From Apiosordaria backusii (taxonomy: Eukaryota; Ascomycota; Sordariomycetes; Sordariales; Lasiosphaeriaceae): a stretch of DNA of 64,000 nucleotides. The stretch lies in assembly GCA_030549205.1 (NCBI GenBank), contig JAUKTV010000005.1, positions 1,240,001 through 1,304,000 of the forward strand. The letters are read 5' to 3'. Below, in pieces: positions 54,740 to 64,000 of the stretch. The position numbers were made by a program, and so were the translations under genes. Below the pieces are notes generated by a model that saw only the letters and a program-made list of their open reading frames with translations, was not told the DNA's origin and searched no databases. Numbering within the stretch: the first letter of the stretch is position 1; each line of letters starts with the position of its first letter.

Positions 54740-57700
54740 CCCCCTTTATAGCTGTAGTATATAGCATTAATTAAAAAGGTTTAGAAAGGTTTAATAGTAA
54801 GATAAAGGTATTAAATAGTACTGTAAGTAAGGCTTTAATAAGGCTATTAGCAGGTATCTCCTCTATAGGAAGGTAGGTTATAGTAATAACTTTATTAAAT
54901 ATAGCTTTTTTAACCCTTTAAAATCGAATTAAAGTATATTTAGTTTTGCAATTGTACTTATTACTATAAATAATAGTAATAAAGCCTTTATTATTATATA
55001 ATAAAGGGGTAGGGTTTATAATAGGCTTAGAAATTTCCTAAAAAAGACCTCTAAGCTATATAGCTTCCTTAAGGTTTTCGATAAGCTTAGTATATTTAGC
55101 TTTTAGAATACTAAAGGATATAGTAAATGCTTTCTTAGATTTCCAGCTAATAGGTTTTTTAATTAAAGTAAATAGTTAATTATAGGTAGATTTAGCACTT
55201 TCCTTATACCTAACCTAGTTACTATTAGTAAAGCCGATAGGCTTTAAGTTACTATTAAAGCTGTAATTAATAGTACTGTAAATATTAAAATAAAGATAGG
55301 AAAGTAGTAATTTTATAGCTTTTAAATAGATATTAGTAAGCTATATTAAGTATTGTAAAAGCCACTAAATACTAAAGGCTATATTAGGCTTAGTTTAAAC
55401 TATAGTATATATTAAAGTACTAATTAATTATCAATATAGATACTAATTAAAAAGGCTTACAGAGGTTTTAAGCCTATTACCTTTACTTATAATTTTAAAG
55501 CTTAATAGAAAGGAAGTTAACTTAATATTAATTCTAAAATACTTAATTGCCTTTATAATATAGGCCTTTTAATAGATCTAAAGGTACTATTAAGGCCTAT
55601 TATATTCAATTTAAATACTAAGGAAATAACAGATAGGACTTAAATCTTTAATATTATAATACTTCTCTATAGTTTTTTTTAAGGCTTAAAACTATAAAGG
55701 CTTAAAGCCTATAATTAAGTAGTTATTAATATAGTAAATAATAAAGATTTTATAGTTTAAGTAAAAATCGGTAGTTATATTGGAAATAAGGGGCTTAAAA
55801 CCTAAAGCCTAAGTTATTATAAGGACCTTCTATTGCTAAAGGTAAAAAGCTTACTTTAAACTATATAAAGATTTCTTTAATAAAATAATTTAATCTTTAA
55901 TAAGGTTTTATCCAGTTATCTTTAATAGTATTATAGTATTAGCATTACTATAAGCAAATTTAAGTAGTCTTTATAGAATTTCGATATAAATATTAAAATC
56001 GGTCTTTAAGTTTAAAAAGACTTCTATAAAGTCTACTTACTTTAAATCTTAATTAAATATAGTTATAAAGGCCAATATAATTCTTTAAATTAAAGGCTTT
56101 ATAGTAAAAGTATAGGTCTATTTAAAATCGATTTTAAAAGCCTATTAGAAACTTTAAGTAACTAATCAGGCTTTAAACTTTACTATAATACCCTATAAAT
56201 TCTTCTTATCCTTAAAGACCTAGTAACTTATAATAGGCTTCTTTTTAACTTAAGATTAGTAAATAAAATAGAAGGTCTTAATAGTAAGAAGTTAGTGTAA
56301 TTTAATAAAAATAGCCTATAACTATTGCTTCTTTTTAGAATATTTTAAGGCTTATTTAAAAGTATTAAGCTTTAAGGCCTTTATAAAATAGTACTTTTTA
56401 TAGTAAAAAACTAAATAAAAAATAAGCTTATTATAATCTATATTATTTATAAATATAAATTCCTTATATTACTTTTATAAGGCTTAAAGTAAAGGGATTT
56501 TAATAGTAATAGAAGGTACTATAAGTATTAAAATTACAAGCTTAAATAGCAGCTAAGTAAGTAATGTAAAGAATGATTTAAATATTAAGGAATTGGAAAT
56601 TAATAAAATAGAAGGACTATAAATAAAAGGCTTAAGAACTTAAATAGTAGTATCCTTTTTTAACTTATTAAAGTAGTTAAAGACTTTTAAAAGACTTATA
56701 GGGCTTAAAGGACTTATAATCTAAGCTAATAGGTCTTTATAGAACTTAATAAAGCTAGTTTTAATAACTTTATTTAAGCTTAAATAGACTAAGTAAGTCT
56801 AATAACCTAAAATAGCTATAAGTCTTTCTTTAATTCTTTAAAAGGTAAGTTTAAAACCTATAGTTTAATCCTTAATAAAGATATATACTATAACCTTAAT
56901 ACCTATAGCCTTATAGTTTAAAAGGTTTAGTTAATATAGTATTTAAAAAGGTAATAGTTTATTATAAAAGGCTTAATAAAGTATAAGATCTTTAAAGCTT
57001 TAAGCTATATAGTTAATAATTTCTACTATAAAAATAGCTATATATCTTTAGAAAGTAATAAAAAGGCTTAAAGCTAAAATAGTAGCTTTAAAATAGTCTA
57101 AAATAACCTAAATAAAGTACTTGGTTAAGCCATTTTAATTAAAAGTTCTAAGGCTTAATATATTAAAGCCGATATCCTTTTTAGTAAGGTAAGTATTTAA
57201 AGAAAAGACTTCTTTTCCTTTATTATAATAAAAGTAAATAGGGTATTGTTAGAAGATATTATTTAAGCCTTTAAATAGTAAATAAAGTACTATAATAGTA
57301 TTATCTTTAATAATTAATAGCTTAAAAAATCGAAAATAGGTCTTTTAATCTACTATAACTAAGCTGTAAAGCTTCTTTAATAGTAAAATAGGCTTAATAA
57401 TAATAATATCCCTTTTTAAATAGTTTAAAGTAAAAGAAAGATCTTAAATAGGATTCTTAAAAGGCCTTTAAAGGATTTTTATAACGTTATAACTTTTATA
57501 AATTAAATCTTTAAACCTAACCTTCTATAAATTAAATATACCTTTAATAATAAAAAAGGTCTTCTTTAAAAGATTAAAACTTATATACCTAAACTGTATA
57601 TACTAAAGGATAGCTAATTAAACTAAAGCTAATAAAGGCTTATTAAGATCCTTAAAAGACCTATCCTTTTTTAAAAAGTTAAAAGCTTTAAAAGAAACCT

Positions 57701-59773
57701 CCTTTAAAACTTTAAAAGCTTTAAAGGCTTTAAAGAAAATAGGGTAATTACTAAAGTACTATTAATAAAATACTTTCGGTTAAAGTTAGCCTTTAAAATT
57801 AAAATATAACCCTAATCTTTTAAAATTTAAAAAGATAATAAGATTGCAGTTACTATCGGTAAGCTTTTAATTATAAAAGGCTTTTCCAATACTATATAAG
57901 CAGTTCTTATTAATAATATTTAGTAGAAAAGTAAAAATAAAGAAAGTTTTAGTAAAGTTAATAATTAAAAAATAGGCTCTATTATTATAAATTTTAATAA
58001 AGAATTAAACTTTTACAATGCCTTTATTAATAATTCTTATAAAGCTACCTTTTATAATTAAAAGCTTAATCTTTATTTTAATAAGGTTAGTAAAAAGGTT
58101 TTTATTATTATAAATATAGACTATAAACTTAATATTAAAGAGCTAAGTTTCTTTTAAAACTGAATTAATATAATTAATTAAGTTAATAAATATAAAAGGT
58201 AAAACCTTAAAAGGTAAAGATATTGTAAACTTAATAAAGCTATAGTATTTATAAAGTATAATTAGTTTTAAAGGTTTAATACTATAGAAGCTTATATTAA
58301 AATTAAAGTTTACTATAAAGAAAATTTCCTTAAAATTTCTAAAGTCTTTAGCATTTTCTTTCTTTTTATCCTCCTTTTTCTTTTTCTTCTTTTTAATAAA
58401 CTTAAGCTTTATAAGATTTTTTATAAAGGTATTTAAAACCTTTAAGGCTTTAGAATCTTTAATAAAGGCAATATAAAAATAAAGTATAAAAAAGGTTTAA
58501 ATAATTATAGTATTAGAAATATAGGTCTTAATTAAAAGCTTTCTTTATAAAAATTCCAATATAAAGTAATAGAAATAGCTAAAATTATACTTATTTTAGT
58601 AAATTAAAACTTTAAAGCGTTTATATTATAGTAGAAAACTGCCTTTTAATAAACTTAAATAGTAATTAACTTAATCGATAAACTAAATTATAATACTTAA
58701 ACTTTAAAGCTTTATAATAAAGATATTGAACTTAATATTATATTTAACTACTTTTAATAAACTATTAAATTTAATAATATAGTAAGCTCTATAGAGCTTA
58801 TTTTAAAGGATAGCCTAAGTAAAGGTATACTAAGCTTATAATCGTTAAAAAAAGGTTACTAAAGAGTCTTTAGCCTTAATAATAAATAATAGGCTTACCT
58901 ATAAGGTATTCTAAATAGTAAAAAAAAAAAAGGCTTTTAAGTTATTATTTAATAAATTAATAATTAACTTAAGCTTATTTATAAACTTAAAAAGGCTTAA
59001 AACCTTTATTTAAATAATAAAAGCTTAATATTAAGAACGCCAGTTCTTAAGACCTAAAAGCTTTTATTCTTTAATAAAATAAAAGACCTATTTACTAAAA
59101 TCCTTTATTAAAAATACAGTAGTCTTTTAAATAGTTTAACTTAAAAAAAGTACTATAATAGAGATAGTAATAGAGGCTAATAGACTTATATAAATTAAAG
59201 TAATTAAAGATAAAGGTAATATAGATAGGTTTATAAAAGGTTTAAAAAAAGACTTAAAGGAATTTAAAGTAGTATATTTTAGTAAAAGGCAAATATTAAA
59301 ATTGTCAATATAGGTATTAATTCGGTTAATTTTAATACTTAAAGTTTTAATTTAATTAATAAAACCTACTATAGTAGCCTTAATCTTATTATTAAAGGTA
59401 ACTATAAGGTTATTCTATAATTACTAAAAGTACTAAGTAAAGTTAAAGCCTTTAAAAAGGTTAAAAGTTAATAAAAAGTTAAAGGTCTTTAAAGCTCTAA
59501 GGCTTATAGAAGGGTCGTATATATCTTTATCCTTTATAATAAAAAAGGTCGAAGGCTTAAAAAGAAAGTAAAAGTACTATTAAAAGTACTAAAATGCTAT
59601 TTTTTAGGTCTTTAGCGCTTAAAAGGAAAGTAAAAGTACTATTAGAAATATTAAAATACTATTTTTTAGATCTTTAATAGTTTAAAATAAATAGAGCTTA
59701 TAGGATAGATATTATTGTAAAAGCTATAAAATAAAGAAATTTACTTAGATAATATAAGTTTAGGCTTATAACC

Positions 59774-60446
59774 TATTAAAATAAATATCTTATAAACTTA
59801 TAAGTATAGACCTATATAAAGAACAGTGTAAAATACTAAAAGTAAAAAGGGCTTTGTTTATAGTATATAATAGTAATTAGGTACTAAAGGAAGGTAGATT
59901 ATAAAGGCAATGCCTTATAATATATAGAAGGTAGATACTATAATATAGGCTTATAAGGTATTATAAAATATAGTAAACTAGTATATTAAATTAACTTATT
60001 AATTAAGAAAATATTATAGTAAACAGTTATAAAAGATAAGACTTATTTTAGGTCTTTAGCCCTATATTACTTTCTAAATCTCTCTCTATTTTAGGGCCTA
60101 AATGCCTATTAAATCTACTAACTATAGGGCTTAAATGCCTGTTAAGTCTGTTAAGGCCTAAATGCCTATTAAGTCTGTTAATTGCAGACTTAGCTGGCTA
60201 GTTAAATCTGACTATTAAATGTATTAGCCGGAAGCCGTTTATAGAGTATAAGGTACTAATGTTTTACTGTTATAGTATACTAACTGCCTGAGGCTTTAGG
60301 CTACTTTAAGGGTTTAAAGACCACTGCAATTGCTATAATAAAGTGTTAGTAAGCACTGTAATTCTAAGCTATTAGTTATTATTAGCCCTATAGGTTATAG
60401 GCCAAAATACACTGTAAAGTCCATAACTAAGTGCTGTATTTCAACA
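59774..60446 (-). repeat. Inner copia element, 5' LTR (copy C)
   Basis: 673 bp, begins TATTAAAATAAATATC (mutated TGTTAAGATAGG) and ends TATTTCAACA. It is heavily AT-shifted in its first half and less so in its second half, the reverse of copy B. On the minus strand it is followed by GGTTATAAGCCTAAAC, a candidate tRNA primer-binding site that I cannot assign. Confidence 0.9.
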
Positions 60447-63400
60447 GCCTTTAAAGTACTAAAGAATATAGTAAATGCTTTTTTAAATTTCTAATTAATA
60501 GATTCTTTAATTAAAGTAAATAGCTAACTATAAGTAGATTTAACACTTTCCTTATACTTAGCTTAAATACTATTAATAAAACCAATAAGCTTTAAGTCAC
60601 TATTAAAGCTATAACTAATAGTACTATAAATATTAAAATAAAAATAAAAAAGTAATAATTTTATAGCTTTTAAATAAATATTAATAGGCTATATTAAATA
60701 TTATAAAAGCTATTAAATGTTAAAGGCTATATTAAGCTTAGTTTAAACTATAGTATATATTAAAGTACTAATTAATTGTCGATATAGGTATTAATTAAAA
60801 GGGCTTATAGGAGTTTTAGGCCTATTGCCTTTACTTATAATTCCAAGGCTTAATAGAAAGGGAATTAACTTAATATTAATTTTAAAGTACTTAATTGCCT
60901 TTATAATATAGGCCTTTTAGTAGATTTAAAGATACTATTAAGGCCTATTGTATTTAATTTAAATACTAAGAAAGTAGTAAATAGGACTTAAATTTTCAAT
61001 ATTATAATACTCCTTTATAACGTTCTTTAAGGTTTAAAACTATAAAGGCTTAAGGCCTATAATTAAGTAGTTATTAATATAGCTAATAATAAAGATCTTA
61101 TAGTTTAAGTAAAAATAGATAGCTATATTGGAAATAAAGGGTTTAAAACCTAAAGCCTAGGTTATTATAAAGACCTTTTATTACTAAAGGTAAGAAGCTT
61201 ACTTTAAACTATATAAGGATTTCTTTAATAGGATAACTTAATCTTTAGTAAGGTCTTATTTAACTACTTTTAATAGTATTATAATATTAATATTACTATA
61301 AGTAAACTTAAATAATCTTTATAGAATTTCGATATAGATATTAAAATCGGTTTTTAAATTTAAAAAGGCTCCTATAAAGTTTACCTACTTTAAATCCCAG
61401 TTAAATATAGCTATAAAGGCCAGTATAATTCTTTAAGTTAAAGGCTTTATAATAGAAATATAGGTCTATTTAAAATCGATTTTAAAGGCCTATTAGAAAC
61501 TTCAAATAACCAATCGGGCCTTAAACTTTACTATAATGCCCTATAAATTCTTTTTATCTTTAAAAACCTAGCGGCTTATAATAGGCTTTTTTTTAATTTA
61601 AAATTAGCAGATAAAATAGAAGGTTTTAATAATAAGAAGTTAGTATAATTTAATAAAAATAGCCTATAACTATTATTCCTTTTTAAAGTATTTTAAAGCT
61701 TACTTAAAGGTATTAGGCTTTAAGGCCTTTATAAAATAGCACTCCTTATAATAGAAAACTAAATAAGAAATAAGCTTATTATAATTTATATTATTTATAG
61801 ATATAAATTCTTTATATTACTTTTATAAAGCTTAAAGTAAAGAGATTTTAATAGTAATAAAAGGTACTGTAGGTATTAAAATTATAGGCTTAAGTAATAA
61901 CTAAGTAGATAGTATAAAGGATAATTTAAATATTAGAAAATTAAGAATTAATAGAATAGAAGGACTATAAATAGAAAGCTTAAAGACTTAAATAATAGTA
62001 TCCTCTTTTAATTTATTAAAGCAATTAAGGACCTTTAAAGGACCTATAGGGCTTAAAAGACCTATAATTTAAACTAATAGGTCTTTATAGAACTTAATAA
62101 AGCTAGTTTTAATAATTTTATTTAAGTCTAAGTAGACTAAGTAAGTTTAATAACTTAAAATAGCTATAAGTCTTCCTTTAATTCCTTAAAAGGTAAGTTT
62201 AAAACCTATAGTTTAATCTTTAATAAGGATATATACTATAACCTTAGTACTTATAGCCTTATAGTTTAAAAGGTTTAATTAATATAATGTTTAAAAGGAT
62301 AATAGTTTATTATAGAAGGCTTAATAAAATATAAAATCTTTAAAGCTTTAAGCTATATAGTTAATAATTTCTACTATAGAAATAACTATATATCTTTAGA
62401 AAATAATAAAAAGGCTTAAGGCTAAAATAGTAACCTTAAGATAGTTTAAAATAACCTTAATAGAGCGTTTAATTAGGCTATTTTAATTAAAGGTTTTAAA
62501 GTTTAATATACTAAAGCCGATACCCTTTTTAATAAAGTAAGTATTTAAAGGAAGGACTTCTTTTCTTTTATTGTAATAAAAGTAAGCAAGGTATTACCGG
62601 AAGGTATTATTTAAGCCTTTAAATAGTAAATAAAGTATTATAATAGTATTATCTTTAATAGCTAATAGCTTAAAAAATCGAAAATAGGTCTTTTAATTTA
62701 CTATAATTAAACTATAAGGCTTTCTTAATAGTAAAATAGACTTAATAATAATAATATCCCCCTTTAAATAGCTTAAAGTAAAAGAAAGGTCCTAAATAGA
62801 ATTCTTAAGAAGCCTTTAAAAGATTTTTATAATATTATAGCTTTTATAAATTAAATCTTTAAACTTAACCTTTTATATATTAAATATACCTTTAATAATA
62901 AAAAAGGTTTTCTTTAAAAGGTTAAAACCGATATACTTAAACTATATATACTAAAGGATAATTAATCGAATTAAAGTTAATAAAGGCTTATTAAAATCCT
63001 TAAAAGACCTATCTTTCTTTAAAAAGTTAAAAGCTTTAAAAAAAACCTCCTTTAAAATTTCAAAAGCTTTAAAAGCTTTAAAGAGAGTAAAGTAATTACT
63101 AAAGTACTATTAATAGGATACTTCCGGTTAAGATTAGCCTTTAAAGTTAAAGTAAAACCTTAATCTTTTAAAATTTAAAAAGGCAATAAGATTGTAATTA
63201 CTATTAGTAAGCTTTTAACTATATAAGGCTCTTTTAATATTATATAGACAGTTCTTACTAATAATATTTAATAGAAAAGTAAAAATAAAAAAAGTCTTAA
63301 TAAAGTTAATAGTTAAAGAATAGGCCCTATTATTATAAGTTTTAATAAAGAATTAGACTTTTATAATACCTTTACCGATAATTCTTATAAAGCTATCCTC

Positions 63401-64000
63401 TATAATTAAAGGTTTAACCTTTACTTTAATAAAGTTAATAAAAAGGTTTTTATTATTATAAATATAGACTATAGATTTAATATTAAAAAGCTAGGCTTCT
63501 TTTAAAGCTAAATTAACATAGTTAGTTAAATTAATAAATATAAAAAACAGGACTTTAAAGGATAAAGATATTATAGATTTAATAAAACTATAGTGTTTAT
63601 AAAGTATAGTTAGCTTTAAAGGTTTAATACTATAAAAGCCTATATTAAGGTTAAAGCCTATTATAAAAAAAATTTCCTTAAAATTTTTAAAGTCTTTAGT
63701 ATCCTCTTTCTTCTTATCCTCCTTTTTCTTTTTCTTCTTTTTAATAAGCCTAAGCTTTATAAAGTTTCCTATAAAGGTATTTAAAGCTTTTAAAGCTTTA
63801 AAATCCTTAATAAAGGCAATATAAAAATAAAGTATAAAAAAGACTTAAGTAACTATAGTATTAAAAATATAGATTTTAGCTAAAAGCTTTCCCTATAAAA
63901 ATTCTAATATAGGATAATAAAAATAGTTAAAATTATACTTATTTTAATAAATTAAAACTCTAAAGTATTTACATTATAGTAAAAAACTGCCTTCTAATAA

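Larger units (their letters stand above)
54067..60446 (-). mobile_element. Inner Ty1/copia retrotransposon, complete length, RIP-dead
   Basis: 6380 bp bounded by two 673-bp LTRs (54067-54739 and 59774-60446) and a perfect 5-bp target-site duplication, GCCTT (54062-54066 and 60447-60451). The element is on the minus strand. AAAGGGGG (polypurine tract) abuts the left LTR. The copia reverse-transcriptase relic reads LYSLK, then a stop where Gln is expected (near 55845-55870), followed by YYINNYLIIG (55717-55742), that is a YVDD box with GTA to ATA and GAT to AAT changes. Interior is 5034 bp. No open frame survives. It is inserted in another copy of the same family. Confidence 0.92.
53703..64000 (-). 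mobile_element. Outer Ty1/copia retrotransposon, interrupted and cut by the window end
   Basis: The interior of the outer element occupies 53703-54066 and resumes at 60452, running to the end of the window. It is colinear with the inner copy: 53703-54066 matches 54740-55104, and 60452-64000 matches about 55105-58650. RT relics are present (YINNYLI in place of a YVDD box, 61070-61081 region; an LYGLK-like segment near 61187-61220). Its 5' LTR should lie beyond position 64000. All frames are broken by RIP-type changes. Confidence 0.85.

Noticed and set aside
46391..64000. Search for CRISPR-like, rRNA or tRNA genes in the AT-rich island
   Set aside because: Repeats are LTRs or degenerate minisatellites; no cloverleaf with intact T-loop (GTTCGA) and no rRNA-like segment was found. 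CRISPR is not expected in a eukaryote.

Overview
The window is a piece of a filamentous ascomycete (Pezizomycotina) chromosome, most likely a Sordariomycete and perhaps Sordariales. Genes have short introns (about 50-82 nt) with GT...AG ends and CTAAC/CTGAC-like branch sites. Products typical of the group are present: AA9 LPMO, DUF1996 proteins, an asco-laccase with a DSGI tail, HET-like and C2H2 proteins. Very AT-rich blocks hold repeats whose reading frames are riddled with stops of the CAA/CAG to TAA/TAG and GAT to AAT kind, the signature expected of repeat-induced point mutation (RIP). Joined-exon coordinates below were worked out by reading splice sites by hand; in every multi-exon model the summed exon length is divisible by three.

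Layout. 0-4.6 kb: an intronless AA9 LPMO, a C2H2 zinc-finger gene and a leucine-rich/F-box-like gene remnant cut off by the first AT-rich block (4.6-5.4 kb). 5.4-13.3 kb: an accessory pocket with a PD-(D/E)XK nuclease-like protein, a divergent kinase-like protein, a small basic protein and a DUF7924-type protein. 13.2-14.7 kb: AT-rich DNA and a striking palindromic array (two 194-bp near-perfect arms) between short inverted repeats. 15-32.7 kb: ordinary genes, namely an NtaA/SnaA-type flavin monooxygenase, a YdeI/OmdA-type protein, a small secreted protein, a wax-synthase-like acyltransferase, a SEC11-like signal peptidase, a MAK32/PfkB-type kinase, a broken HET gene, two tandem DUF1996 secreted proteins, a methyltransferase and a NiCoT nickel/cobalt transporter. 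32.9-46.2 kb: an AAA-ATPase pseudogene, a large unknown gene, an epoxide-hydrolase-like secreted alpha/beta hydrolase divergent from a laccase, a coiled-coil protein with a duplicated 5' block, and an APH-type phosphotransferase.

46.4-64 kb is one RIP-mutated island. Its left border cuts a carbohydrate-active enzyme gene, leaving only the C-terminal CBM1 cellulose-binding module. Inside I can read a decayed C2H2 zinc-finger coding region, a Ty3/gypsy chromovirus remnant (integrase and chromodomain, minus strand), and two copies of one Ty1/copia family. The inner copia copy (54067-60446; two 673-bp LTRs; 5-bp target duplication GCCTT) sits inside an outer copy (53057 to beyond the window), which itself interrupts the gypsy element: a three-layer nest.

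No gene cluster with a clearly shared pathway is seen. The most unusual items are the accessory pocket with two different restriction-nuclease-fold proteins flanking a pseudo-kinase-like protein, the palindromic array, the self-nested retrotransposon, and several genes caught in the act of decay (HET without its HET domain, AAA-ATPase without its sensor-1/arginine-finger segment, orphan CBM1).
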